Part shown: piece after piece, positions 45,096-55,414 of the stretch
Layout of the letters: each line of letters starts with the position of its first letter
How positions within the stretch are numbered: position 1 is the stretch's first letter
The notes under the pieces: model-generated
The model's database searches: none
What the model was told of the DNA's origin: nothing
What the model saw: only the letters and a program-made list of their open reading frames with translations
Position numbers and translations under genes: made by a program
Source: an uncultured Anaerolineae bacterium
GTDB lineage: Bacteria; Chloroflexota; Anaerolineae; CG2-30-64-16
Assembly (NCBI GenBank): GCA_937124585.1
Contig: CAKZKT010000031.1
Span: 1 to 60,476, forward strand
Direction: 5' to 3'
Length of the DNA: 60,476 nt

Positions 45096-45452
45096 TTACC
45101 GCCATTCCAGTGCGCCTTTGCGCCAGGCATACATCAACCCGCCGAACAGGATCGCCACAAAGAGGATCATCTCGACCAGAGCATACAGGCCGAGCTGATT
45201 GTAGGCCACTGCCCACGGAAATATGAAGGCTGCCTCGACATCGAAAACGACGAAGATCAGGGCGTACAGATAGTATTGCGCGCGAAACTGCACCCAGGTC
45301 TCCCCGATCGTTTCCATGCCGCATTCATATGTCGAGTTTTTGATGGGATTGGGCTTTTTGGGGCGCAAAGCCCACGCAACCGCCAGGCCGATGGCGGGCA
45401 GCGCCAGAGCGACAACAGCGAAGATCGCGATGAACAAATACTGGGACTGCAC
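45096..45452 (-). CDS. nuoA: NADH-quinone oxidoreductase subunit A
   Basis: The protein has 118 residues and three helices. YECGMETIGETWVQFRAQYYLYALIFVVFDVEAAFIFPWAV is the family signature, with the loop Cys near quinone. It is the first gene of the minus-strand operon and lies behind a promoter about 120 bases upstream. It is followed by nuoH, without nuoB, C, D. Confidence 0.93.
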   Translation of the reverse strand: MQSQYLFIAIFAVVALALPAIGLAVAWALRPKKPNPIKNSTYECGMETIGETWVQFRAQYYLYALIFVVFDVEAAFIFPWAVAYNQLGLYALVEMILFVAILFGGLMYAWRKGALEWR

Positions 45453-45571
45453 TGCCTCCCCTCCTTTGGGTGGATCGCGCCCGACCCGGCGCTCGGACAG
45501 GCTAGACGGGAACGGGCCACGTCGTGAACGTGCACGGGCGAGGGATGTGAACTGTTCTCAAAAACGGGCGA

Positions 45572-45600
45572 ATTGTAGCACAGGACACAATAGAATGCAA
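45572..45600 (-). promoter_or_regulatory. Putative sigma70 promoter of the nuo operon
   Basis: On the minus strand, TTGCAT (45595-45600), a 17-base spacer and TACAAT (45572-45577) are positioned to transcribe nuoA. The spacing and -10 are good. Confidence 0.6.
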
Positions 45601-45642
45601 AGTTTGGGGCATCGGGAAGCATTCATGTGAGTACGGCGATTT

Positions 45643-47604
45643 TCAGGCCAGCGGCGGAAAAGCCAGAGCTGCCATGAAGAGCCGTTGAAAATCGCCTTCG
45701 AGCGGCGTGGCGACATGCCGTACCCGGCGTGCAACCTCGGCAGCCTCGCGGCGTTTGGCCCGATCGAGCAGCGCGATGCGTGCGCCGTCGCCCGCCGCGT
45801 TGCCCACCGCCATCACCCGGCTCAGGTCGCAACGAGGGATCATCCCGATCCGCATCGCGTGGTATGGATCAATCACGCTGCCGAAAGCGCCGGCCAGCGC
45901 CACGCGTGTCACCGTCTGGGCGCCAAATTCCCGCAGCAGCACCTGCGCGCCCACATAGAGCGCCGCTTTGGCCAGTTGAATCGCCCGCACATCGGTCTGC
46001 GAGACCACGATGGCCGCGCCGCCGGCCGTCTGCTCCGGCCAGGCCAGGATGAACGCCGGAATCCCCTCGGCAGTCGTCGTGTGCCGCGGCGAGCTCAGCC
46101 GGCGATTGAAGCGGCCGTTCGCCTCGATGATCCCGGCGGCATACATCTCCGACACCGCCTCGATGATTCCGCTGCCGCAGATGCCGGCGGCTAGCAGCGC
46201 AGTGCGCGAAGGCTGGAGATCTGAACGCGCAGATGGCCGGTCTGCGGCTTTGTTGACGTGCGGTTCCACCCACTCCGCACAGCCGATCACCTTAAACCGC
46301 ACGTCCAGCGTCTCCGGATCAATGCGCACCCGCTCGATGGCGCCCGGTGCGGCGCGCATGCCGTGAGTGATCTGCGCGCCCTCCAACGCCGGGCCGGTGG
46401 GGCTGGAGGCGCAGAACAATTTGTCGCGGTTGCCGAGCAAAAGCTCCCCATTCGTCCCGACGTCAATGATCAGCATCACCTCGTCCTGGCGGTGCGGCTC
46501 CTCGGCCAGGATCACGCCGACGTTGTCCGCGCCGACATAGCCGGCCTCCAGGGGCAGCACGTGCAGCCGCGTGCCGGGATTCAGCGCCAGGCCCAGGTCG
46601 GCAGCGCGCAGATCGAGCGGCGCCTTCGTGGTGGGCGTGAATGGCGCTGCACCGAGTGGCTCCGGATCGAGCCCCAGCGCCAGGTGATGCATCACGCTGT
46701 TGCCGACCAGGGTCATGTCCACGATGTCGGTCGGCAGGAGCCCGGCCTGGTGTGCCGCGTTCGCGGCCAGATCGTTCAACGCGGCGATGATCACCCCGTG
46801 CAGTCGCGCCAGGCCGCCAGGCTGTTCGGTCGCGTAGGAGATGCGCGCCATGATGTCGTCGCCGTAGCTCACCTGTGGATTGACGGCCGCCGCGGTCGCC
46901 AGCAGTTCGCCCGTACGCAGATCGCACAGGTAGGCGGCCAGGGTCGTCGTGCCCAGATCCACGGCCAGGCCGACCGCGCGCTCGTGATAGCCCGGCTGCA
47001 CGCGGATGATCTGCCGATCGTCCCAGACGGTGAGCGTGATCGCCCATTGCCCGCGCCGCAGCGCGGGCGCCAGATCGCGCAGCGCGGACAGATCGAACTC
47101 CAGATGGTGCAGGCCGAACCGCGCTGCCAGCTCGGCCAACACGCGCTCGCGATCGGCCGGCGCGTCCATCTCCGGCGGCTCCAGTTCGACGTAGTAGAGC
47201 CGGATGATCGGATCCACCGTGACCGTCCGCGCGCGCGCGGCCTTCAGCACCACCTGCTTCTGCCCCTGGCTCTCCGGCGGCACGGTGACCACCAGGTCGC
47301 CGACGACGCGCGCCGCGCAGGCGTAGCGCATTCCGGCGGGCAGCCCGCGACGACGTTCCTGTTCGTCCGCGGCGGTCACATGATCGCCGTGTGACCGGAT
47401 GCTGTGGCGGGCAAACTCGCCCTCCTCGATCCGCACGACGCATTTGGCGCACGTCTGCCGGCCGCCGCAGATGGATTCGATGGCCACGCCGAGCCGACGC
47501 GCGGCCTCGAGCAGGGTCGTGCCTTCGGCCACCCGGCCGCGGCGGCCGGACGGCTCGAACACGACGGTGTGCAGGCGGGTCGGATCGAACGTCGCGTCGG
47601 CCAT
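45643..47604 (-). CDS. RACo-like corrinoid-activating protein ([2Fe-2S] plus DUF4445 ASKHA ATPase)
   Basis: The protein has 653 residues. An N-terminal ferredoxin domain has C46, C52, C55 and C96 (SICGGRQTCAKC and YACAAR). A middle linker is followed by the ASKHA ATPase with AVDLGTTTLAAYLCDL and IIDVGTNGELLLG (phosphate loops) and AGICGSGIIEAV. RACo proteins use ATP to reduce inactive Co(II) corrinoid on methyltransferase partners. No corrinoid protein or methyltransferase gene is in the window. ATG at 47604 shares one base with the stop of the Rieske gene (TAATG), so translation is coupled. Last gene of the cluster. Confidence 0.85.
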   Translation of the reverse strand: MADATFDPTRLHTVVFEPSGRRGRVAEGTTLLEAARRLGVAIESICGGRQTCAKCVVRIEEGEFARHSIRSHGDHVTAADEQERRRGLPAGMRYACAARVVGDLVVTVPPESQGQKQVVLKAARARTVTVDPIIRLYYVELEPPEMDAPADRERVLAELAARFGLHHLEFDLSALRDLAPALRRGQWAITLTVWDDRQIIRVQPGYHERAVGLAVDLGTTTLAAYLCDLRTGELLATAAAVNPQVSYGDDIMARISYATEQPGGLARLHGVIIAALNDLAANAAHQAGLLPTDIVDMTLVGNSVMHHLALGLDPEPLGAAPFTPTTKAPLDLRAADLGLALNPGTRLHVLPLEAGYVGADNVGVILAEEPHRQDEVMLIIDVGTNGELLLGNRDKLFCASSPTGPALEGAQITHGMRAAPGAIERVRIDPETLDVRFKVIGCAEWVEPHVNKAADRPSARSDLQPSRTALLAAGICGSGIIEAVSEMYAAGIIEANGRFNRRLSSPRHTTTAEGIPAFILAWPEQTAGGAAIVVSQTDVRAIQLAKAALYVGAQVLLREFGAQTVTRVALAGAFGSVIDPYHAMRIGMIPRCDLSRVMAVGNAAGDGARIALLDRAKRREAAEVARRVRHVATPLEGDFQRLFMAALAFPPLA

Positions 47605-48578
47605 TACGCCACACCGTAGCCGAGGCCCAGCTCGCGCAACCAGCGGCGATAGGCGATCGCGGTCCGGTCGCTGCGCAGATGCAGCTCCGCCTGCAGATCG
47701 AGCGGCAGGAGAGACGGCTGCTGCGACTCGACGATCGGCGCATCCTGGGCCACGATGGCATCCTGAAATGCCCGCATCTGCTCGTCCGTCATGTCCGTCT
47801 CGTAATTCAGGGCCAGCCACATCCACAGGAGGCTGCGCGTCATCTCGACCGGGGTCACCGTCATGAAGATGGCGAAGGCATGGTCGCCGCTGCGTTTGGT
47901 GAAGCGGGCTGTGAGCGGCCTGAGCGCCTGATACGTGTAGGAGACCCACGCGCCGACGCCGGAGCCATCCGGATCGGGCTGCCAGACCCGGATATCGCGC
48001 GCGATGACGCCTGTCGCCGTGGTCTCTGCGACATAATCGGGCACGGTGGCGTGCTGCGGATCGCCCAGGTAGCCGGCATGGACGAAGGGAAAATGCGCCA
48101 CGTCGAGGAAATTCTCGACCACGCGCGGGCCGGCCGCGTTGATGAGATAGGGTCCACAGAGCACTTTGCGATAGCTCGCATCGGCCCATTCCGTGAAGGG
48201 CGGCACATCGCCCGTCGGCTTGCCCAGGCAGACCCAGATCAGGCCGTAGGCTTCCCGCGTGCGATAGGCGGTGGCTGCAGCGCGGTCCGACGGCTTCTGA
48301 TCGGGGTGGGCCGGGAAATGCGTGCACATGCCGTCTGCGGCAAAGCGCCAGCCATGATAGGGGCAGACCAGTTCGTCCTCTTCGGCGCGAACCTGGCCCA
48401 ACGACAGCCGCGCGCCGCGATGGGGGCAGCGATCCTGCCAGGCCAGCACGCTTGTGCGGCTGCGCCAGATCACCAGCGCTTCGCCGAGCAGGCGCACTGC
48501 CAACGGCCGGTCGGGGCGAAGCTGATCGGAAGCCGCGACGGGCAACCAGTCGTTGGCCAACACGGGATCGGGCGACAT
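47604..48578 (-). CDS. Rieske [2Fe-2S] non-heme iron oxygenase, demethylase-like
   Basis: The protein has 324 residues. The Rieske cluster ligands are in CPHRGARL and CPYHGWRF. The mononuclear iron site is VVENFLDVAHFPFVHAG with Asp and two His. Length and layout match the alpha-subunit type used for O- or N-demethylation (VanA/DdmC/NdmA-like) and ring hydroxylation; the substrate cannot be read. AGGAGGACC precedes ATG. No reductase gene is adjacent, though the RACo-like gene downstream carries its own plant-type [2Fe-2S] domain. It follows glpB by 23 bases. Confidence 0.88.
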   Translation of the reverse strand: MSPDPVLANDWLPVAASDQLRPDRPLAVRLLGEALVIWRSRTSVLAWQDRCPHRGARLSLGQVRAEEDELVCPYHGWRFAADGMCTHFPAHPDQKPSDRAAATAYRTREAYGLIWVCLGKPTGDVPPFTEWADASYRKVLCGPYLINAAGPRVVENFLDVAHFPFVHAGYLGDPQHATVPDYVAETTATGVIARDIRVWQPDPDGSGVGAWVSYTYQALRPLTARFTKRSGDHAFAIFMTVTPVEMTRSLLWMWLALNYETDMTDEQMRAFQDAIVAQDAPIVESQQPSLLPLDLQAELHLRSDRTAIAYRRWLRELGLGYGVA

Positions 48579-48601
48579 CGGATGGTCCTCCTGAGACAAT
48601 A

Positions 48602-49876
48602 TCATTCTGTCCCGGCGCGGTAGCCGGTGGCCAGCCAGACTCCTTCGGTCGAGCCTTCGACGATCGGGTCGTAGCCGGCCAGCGTCCTACCTGCCACGCG
48701 CACGTTCTCCAGCAGCACCTCTCCCTGGGCATCCACCGGCTGCAGTCGTTCGTTCGCGCGCACGCCGGCCAGGTGCACCGCGTGGCCGGATCTGGCCAGG
48801 AATGCGTCATCGAACCAGACGCCCGGCTCGCCCGGTGTCTGCACGGGCAGGTCGAACACGGCCTCGCGCATCTCGCCCCGGCGGTCGCTGGTGATGCCGC
48901 CGCCGTACAGGCCGCCCGTCGCCAGGATGATGGTATCCGCCTGGTAGATGGCCGCGCGTACCACGTTCGGCGCGACGACGCCAGATGCCCGTACGCCAGA
49001 CCCGAATGGCCTTTGGAGCCCCTTCGGGTCTGCGATTACTCCTCGCGTGACGGTCATGTCGAGGAGGATCGGCACGCCGGCGCGCGTGAGTCCGGCTTTG
49101 AACGCGTTGAACAGCCGGATACCTGGCACGCTGGGTGGCAGCGTGGGGATCTCGAACACGGGCACGCCGAGGCGCTCCTGGAGATCCTGCCAGACCTCTG
49201 TGTGCTGCGCCAGGCCGAGGATGGCCGGCAGACCGACACGCGTTGCGGCATCGAGCCTGGGCTTGAGCTGCGCGGCGACGCGCGCCCGCACCTCGGCCCG
49301 CTCGAAGAGCTGCGCCAGGCCGACCGGCGTCAGGTCGAAGCGGCTGGCCGCGGCCATTTCCGGCAGCTCGAAGCGGACGCCGCGAACCGGATAGCCCTGC
49401 CGGGCTAGGTTTTCGGCGCACAGTTCGGGGTAAAAATCGCGCCAGGAGGCCGGCCCGGCGATCAACATGACACCGGGCTGTCGCAGGTCGCCTGCGGCAA
49501 AGCTTTCCGACACCAGCGCGGCCGGGATCACTGCGCCGAGCGCGGTGGGCAGCCGATAGTTGCCCGTCAGGTCGCCGAGATAGTTCAGCCCGGCGGCCGC
49601 GCAGACCTTGCGCAGGGCCGCGATGCCGGCCTCCAGCGCCGCACGGCCCGCCAGGGCATAGGGGTGGGTGGGGTGCGCGGCGATCCAGTCGTCGAGCGCC
49701 GCGTTCAGGTCGCCGGCCGCGTCGAGCACGCCGATCCAGCCCGCGCTGACGTGGGTGGTGCCGATCCCGGTCGCCAGCACGCGCACGCGCGCGCCGCGCT
49801 GTCGCGCCGTCCAGGCGGCCAGCAGTCCGGCCGGCCCCGCGCCGATTATCAGAACGTCATCCGCTGCAACAGCCAT
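48602..49876 (-). CDS. glpB: Anaerobic glycerol-3-phosphate dehydrogenase subunit B
   Basis: The protein has 424 residues. The FAD loop VLIIGAGPAGLLAAW is at the N-terminus; TIILATGGLYGGGITSDRRGEMREAVF and EGVWLATGYRAGTE are GlpB-like. It transfers electrons from GlpA toward quinones. ATG at 49876 with AGAGGAAAGC in front. A 34-base palindrome (48998-49031) lies in the frame and encodes a segment (DPKGLQRPFGSG) that E. coli GlpB appears to lack. No glpC is present. Confidence 0.85.
   Translation of the reverse strand: MAVAADDVLIIGAGPAGLLAAWTARQRGARVRVLATGIGTTHVSAGWIGVLDAAGDLNAALDDWIAAHPTHPYALAGRAALEAGIAALRKVCAAAGLNYLGDLTGNYRLPTALGAVIPAALVSESFAAGDLRQPGVMLIAGPASWRDFYPELCAENLARQGYPVRGVRFELPEMAAASRFDLTPVGLAQLFERAEVRARVAAQLKPRLDAATRVGLPAILGLAQHTEVWQDLQERLGVPVFEIPTLPPSVPGIRLFNAFKAGLTRAGVPILLDMTVTRGVIADPKGLQRPFGSGVRASGVVAPNVVRAAIYQADTIILATGGLYGGGITSDRRGEMREAVFDLPVQTPGEPGVWFDDAFLARSGHAVHLAGVRANERLQPVDAQGEVLLENVRVAGRTLAGYDPIVEGSTEGVWLATGYRAGTE
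48998..49031. repeat. Palindrome within glpB
   Basis: AGACCCGAA (48998-49006) pairs perfectly with TTCGGGTCT (49023-49031) around a 16-base loop. It keeps the glpB frame. It resembles the intergenic palindrome at 20511-20540. Confidence 0.6.
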
Positions 49877-49928
49877 GCTTTCCTCTTGACAAAGCGATGT
49901 CCTATTGCGACACTCGGCGCACGCGAGG

Positions 49929-51494
49929 TCAAACGCACAGGCGATCCAGCCCCAGGAGGCCGCGATAGATCTGTTCATCGAGCAGCGCCTGGCGCAGGCT
50001 TTGGCCCCAGAGCAGAGGCCGTTGTCCCTTCCAGCGGCGCTGCGCGAAGTCGGCCAGCGCGGCCGTGGCCTGCGCCGCATCGTGATGGCCCTGTTCGTGG
50101 AGGATGCCCGCAGCGCGGTAGCCGCAGAATCCGCCCTGGCATGGCCCCATGCCCAGCCGCAGGTCTCGGCGCAGGTCGTCCAGGATCCAGGGCGCAGTGA
50201 CGTCGCTGTGCGCAGCGGCCGCCGCTTCCAGATCGGGCCGTGTGACCAGCTCGCACTCGCAGATCAGCTGATCCTGCCGCGGGCCGCGTTCCAGTGTCTC
50301 CAGCCGATGGCCGAGCCGATGCGGTTGCGGCGGATGGATGGGGACGCGCACATCGGGCAGCACGAATTCGCGCGTGATGCAGGGCCGCGCCACGTTGAGT
50401 TGCGCGGCCACCATGTCGGCGGCGCGTTCGGCCATCAGCCGATAGGTGGTGAATTTGCCACCGACCACCGTGACCAGGCCGGCGACCCCATCGCGCGCGG
50501 CGTGATCGAGCACGGCGAAAGTGCGTTTGGCTTCGCGGCCCTCGGCGCTGGTGCCCTCTTCGTAGAGCGGGCGCACACCGGCCCAGGCGCGCAGCGCGCG
50601 CGCCTGGCTGAAGCCGGGGACCAGCTTCTCGCCTTCGTCCAGCATCAGCTGTACCTCCCACGGCTCCACGCTCGTGTCGTTCGGGTCGGCCACGTTGACC
50701 GAGGTCGTGCCGATCACGGCGACCGTGCCCACTGGCACGAGGATGTCGCCGTCGCCGGGCTTGTGCAGCCGGTTGATGATCGTGTTGACAAAGCGATAGG
50801 CCATGGCGACCATCGTGCCTTTGTTGGGCCGCACGGTGAGCGAACAGCCGGCCATGGCCGCGATCTGCCCGGCCCACGCGCCGGCCGCGTTGACGACCAT
50901 GGCCGCAGGGATGAACCGCTCTTCGCCGCTGCGTCGGCTGCGCACCGTCGCGCCCACCACCCGGCCGGCCTCGACGCGCAGGCCGACGACCTCGTGGTAG
51001 GTGAGCACCTGGCCGCCGTGCTGCTGAATTGCCGCTCCGAGCGCGGTCAGGATGTCGAACGAATCGCACGCGGCATCGGGCACGCGGAAAACGCGACGGA
51101 TGGCCGGGTTCAGCATCGGTTCTTCTTTGAGCGCCTGGGCCGGGCTGATCTCTTCGGTCGGGATGCCGCATTCCCGGCACGCCGCGATCCACTTTTCCGC
51201 GTATTCCGGATCATCTTCCGGCGTCTGCACGAAGAAGCCGCCCGTGTCCTCGATGCCATGCGGGACGATCTTGCGCAACACGCGGTTCTCCTCGATGCAT
51301 TCGCGCGCGGATTCGGGGTCGCGCACGGCATAGCGGCCGCCAGAGTGGAGCAATCCGTGATAGCGGCCCGAAGTGCCGTCGGTCAGGTCGGCGCGTTCGA
51401 CGAGGATGACCTGCAGCCCGCGCAGGGCCAGGTCGAGCGCGGCGCCGCCGCCTGTTGCGCCGCCGCCGATGACGATGACGTCGTATTCTCGCAT
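49929..51494 (-). CDS. glpA: Anaerobic glycerol-3-phosphate dehydrogenase subunit A
   Basis: The protein has 521 residues. The FAD motif is DVIVIGGGATGGGAALDLALRG, with LVERADLTDGTSGRYHGLLHSGGRYA as the substrate region and VVGGKFTTYRLMAERAADMV later. A C-terminal BFD-like [2Fe-2S] domain has CECELVTRPDLE and MGPCQGGFCGYRAA, which separates GlpA from aerobic GlpD. It oxidises glycerol 3-phosphate to dihydroxyacetone phosphate. It is followed by glpB after 52 bases. Confidence 0.92.
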   Translation of the reverse strand: MREYDVIVIGGGATGGGAALDLALRGLQVILVERADLTDGTSGRYHGLLHSGGRYAVRDPESARECIEENRVLRKIVPHGIEDTGGFFVQTPEDDPEYAEKWIAACRECGIPTEEISPAQALKEEPMLNPAIRRVFRVPDAACDSFDILTALGAAIQQHGGQVLTYHEVVGLRVEAGRVVGATVRSRRSGEERFIPAAMVVNAAGAWAGQIAAMAGCSLTVRPNKGTMVAMAYRFVNTIINRLHKPGDGDILVPVGTVAVIGTTSVNVADPNDTSVEPWEVQLMLDEGEKLVPGFSQARALRAWAGVRPLYEEGTSAEGREAKRTFAVLDHAARDGVAGLVTVVGGKFTTYRLMAERAADMVAAQLNVARPCITREFVLPDVRVPIHPPQPHRLGHRLETLERGPRQDQLICECELVTRPDLEAAAAAHSDVTAPWILDDLRRDLRLGMGPCQGGFCGYRAAGILHEQGHHDAAQATAALADFAQRRWKGQRPLLWGQSLRQALLDEQIYRGLLGLDRLCV

Positions 51495-51551
51495 GTCACT
51501 TCACCTGCTCAATTGCCCATAACGAGCCATGAAAGAAAACAAGCCGTGTTC

Positions 51552-51585
51552 ACGTGCCAGGCACTCTGCAAGATGCCTGGCACGT
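51552..51585. repeat. Single nested palindrome (GTGCCAGGCAC family, TCTGCAAG loop type)
   Basis: One 34-base unit identical in arms and loop to those at 7862 and 7914. It lies between ftsH and glpA, both on the minus strand. Confidence 0.88.
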
Positions 51586-51603
51586 CTGGCGACGATTTTC
51601 AGA

Positions 51604-53556
51604 TTAATTCTCCGGCTTCTCGCAGGTGCGCACCTGACCTGCCAGCGCGGCCTTGACCGCGCTGCCGTCCACCGTCTCGCAGCGCAGCAGCTCCTGGGTC
51701 AGCAGCTCGAGCGCGGTCCGGTTCTCCTGGAGGAGGCGCTGCACCCGCTCGTACTGCTCGCTGATGATGCGTTTGACCTCGCTGTCAATCAGTTTGCGCG
51801 TCTCCTGGCTGAGGCTGCTGTTGTCTTCGATGGCATTGCCCAGGTATTGCAGCTGCTGGCCGGCGTAGCGCACCGAGCCGAGCACCTCGCTCATGCCGAA
51901 CTCGGTGACCATGCGCCGGGCCAGCTCGGTGGCGCGCAGGATGTCGTCGCTGGCGCCGGTGCTGATCTCGTTGAAGATGATCTTCTCTGCGGCACGGCCG
52001 GCCAGCATGACCGCGATGCGGTCTTCCAGTTCGGCCTGGCGCAGCAGGTAGCGGTCTTCGGTGGGCATCTGCATGGTGTAGCCCAGCGCGCCCCGGCTGC
52101 GAGGGACGATGCTGATCTTGCTCACCGGGTCGCCGTGCGGGACGAGTTCGGCGACCAGGGCATGGCCGGCCTCGTGGTAGGCCACGGCGCGGCGCACTTC
52201 GGCGCTCATCACGCGCGTGCGCTGCTCCAGCCCGGCGACGATGCGCTCGATGGCGACCGCAAAGTCGTTCAGGGTCACCGCTTCGGCATTGCGGCGGGCG
52301 GCCAGGAGGGCCGCCTCGTTCATCGCGTTCGCCAAATCGGCGCCCGAAAAGCCGGGCGTCATGCGTGCCGCGGCCTCGATGTCGAAGTCGGGCGCCAGCT
52401 TGATCCCTTTGCTGTGGATGCGCAGGATCTGCTGGCGGCCGATCAGGTCGGGATTGCCCACGGTCACCTGGCGGTCGAAGCGGCCGGCGCGCAGCAGGGC
52501 GGGATCGAGCACTTCGGGCCGGTTGGTGGCCGCCATGATGATCACGGGCGCGCCGGTGCTCGATTTGAAGCCGTCAATTTCGGCCAGTAGCTGGTTCAGG
52601 GTCTGTTCGCGCTCGTCGTTCCCGCCGATGCGGATGGCATTTGCCCGGCTCTGGCCGATGGCGTCTATTTCGTCAATGAAGACGATGGCCGGCGCGGCCT
52701 TGCGCGCGTTTTCGAACAGATCGCGCACGCGCGCCGCCCCCACGCCGACGAACATCTCCACGAATTCGGAGCCGCTGGTCTGGAAGAACGCCACGCCTGC
52801 CTCGCCGGCGGTGGCTTTGGCCAGCAACGTCTTGCCGGTGCCGGGCGGCCCCACCAGTAGCACGCCTTTGGGGATGCGGCCGCCGAGTTTGGCGAAGCGT
52901 TCCGGCGCGCGCAGGAACTGGATGATCTCCTGCAGCTCGGCGATGGCCTCATCCGCGCCGCCCACATCTTTGAAGGTGACGCCGACATCTTCGGGCTTGA
53001 CTTCGGTCGCTTTGCTTTTGCTCACGCCGAAGATGCCGCCCAGGCCGCCGACGCCGCCACTCATGCGACGATAGGCGAAATACCAGAAGGCGCCCAACAG
53101 GCCCAACGGCAAGAGCCAGGAGAGGATCAGCGCGCCGACCGGGCTGGCCGGCCGCTGAAAGCTGAATTTGACGCCGGCCGCCTGCAGATCCTCGATCAGT
53201 TTGGGGTCGCTGCCCGGCGTGAAGACTGTATCGAACGGCACGAGTTCGGGTTGGCCCTCCGGATCGGGGTTCTTCATCTGGCCGAGGATGTCGTGTTCGG
53301 CGATGGTCACGCTCACGATCTGGCCGGCCGCCAGCTTTTCGCGGAACTCGCTGTAGCTGATCTGACGGGCCTGCTGGAGCACCAGCGGCGCCAGGATGAA
53401 CTCCTGAAACAGCCAGAGCACGATCAGCGCAGTGACGATGTAGCTCAGGCTGAAGCGCATCTGGCGCTGCATGCGCTCGCGTCGCTTTTCTTCTTCGTTC
53501 TGGTCTTGATCCGGCTTCTGGGGGCCGGTCTTGCCGGCCGGTCGTCTCTCGTTCAC
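51604..53556 (-). CDS. ftsH: ATP-dependent zinc metalloprotease FtsH
   Basis: The protein has 650 residues. Two N-terminal helices flank a periplasmic domain ([18 protein letters not shown]). The AAA module has [27 protein letters not shown] and [19 protein letters not shown]. The protease has the zinc motif YHEAGHALV and ends in a long helical region. FtsH degrades unneeded membrane proteins. The start is a GTG at 53556, one base from the glpK stop, so it is transcribed with the glycerol genes. All catalytic motifs are intact. Confidence 0.95.
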   Translation of the reverse strand: MNERRPAGKTGPQKPDQDQNEEEKRRERMQRQMRFSLSYIVTALIVLWLFQEFILAPLVLQQARQISYSEFREKLAAGQIVSVTIAEHDILGQMKNPDPEGQPELVPFDTVFTPGSDPKLIEDLQAAGVKFSFQRPASPVGALILSWLLPLGLLGAFWYFAYRRMSGGVGGLGGIFGVSKSKATEVKPEDVGVTFKDVGGADEAIAELQEIIQFLRAPERFAKLGGRIPKGVLLVGPPGTGKTLLAKATAGEAGVAFFQTSGSEFVEMFVGVGAARVRDLFENARKAAPAIVFIDEIDAIGQSRANAIRIGGNDEREQTLNQLLAEIDGFKSSTGAPVIIMAATNRPEVLDPALLRAGRFDRQVTVGNPDLIGRQQILRIHSKGIKLAPDFDIEAAARMTPGFSGADLANAMNEAALLAARRNAEAVTLNDFAVAIERIVAGLEQRTRVMSAEVRRAVAYHEAGHALVAELVPHGDPVSKISIVPRSRGALGYTMQMPTEDRYLLRQAELEDRIAVMLAGRAAEKIIFNEISTGASDDILRATELARRMVTEFGMSEVLGSVRYAGQQLQYLGNAIEDNSSLSQETRKLIDSEVKRIISEQYERVQRLLQENRTALELLTQELLRCETVDGSAVKAALAGQVRTCEKPEN

Positions 53557-53557
53557 A

Positions 53558-55054
<1,497 letters not shown>

Positions 55055-55168
55055 TTTGGCCGTGCTCCTTGTTGCTGCGCTGAACGGTGACATGAGGATG
55101 GCAGAACAGATCTTCCGCGGACATACCCGTCATACCGAGGTCGTGGCAAATCATCGTGGGAGTTCATC

Positions 55169-55255
55169 TGGTGAGGCAGGAGGGGGTCGAACCCTCAAGG
55201 TCTCCCGACCGGCAGATTTTAAGTCTGCTGCGTTTGCCGATTTCGCCACTGCCCC
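55169..55255 (-). tRNA. tRNA-Leu (anticodon UAA)
   Basis: The minus strand folds as a leucine tRNA with a long variable arm. The acceptor GGGGCAG (from 55255) pairs with CTGCCTC with one G-U. The anticodon stem GCAGA/TCTGC encloses loop CTTAAAA with anticodon TAA (plus-strand 55219-55221). The T stem is GAGGG/CCCTC around TTCGACC, and CCA is encoded (55169-55171). It reads UUA and UUG codons. Confidence 0.93.
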
Positions 55256-55274
55256 GCAGCGCGCCATTATCTAT

Positions 55275-55303
55275 AGCCTACATCAGCTTATCGGCGCTGT
55301 CAA
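55275..55303 (-). promoter_or_regulatory. Putative promoter of tRNA-Leu
   Basis: On the minus strand TTGACA (55298-55303), a 17-base spacer and TAGGCT (55275-55280) stand 19 bases before the mature 5' end. The -35 is perfect and the -10 is weak; glpK may be read through from it. Confidence 0.45.
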
Positions 55304-55352
55304 ATCATCCAGTGCGCGCGCTCTTGTGCCGGCCGCACGCAGCCGGCGCAAG

Positions 55353-55381
55353 TTGCGCAGAACGGCCAACAATGCTAAACT
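55353..55381 (+). promoter_or_regulatory. Putative promoter of the thymidylate kinase pair
   Basis: TTGCGC (55353-55358), 17 bases and TAAACT (55376-55381) lie about 34 bases before the ATG at 55415. Confidence 0.45.
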
Positions 55382-55414
55382 GGAAATGTACAATTTCGGC
55401 ACAAGGAGGACGGC

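Noticed and set aside
45643-48810. A single fusion protein of about 1055 residues
   Set aside because: The frame is open far upstream, but the upstream part is antisense or off-frame to the Rieske and glpB genes. The TAATG overlap at 47604 marks the real start of the RACo-like protein.
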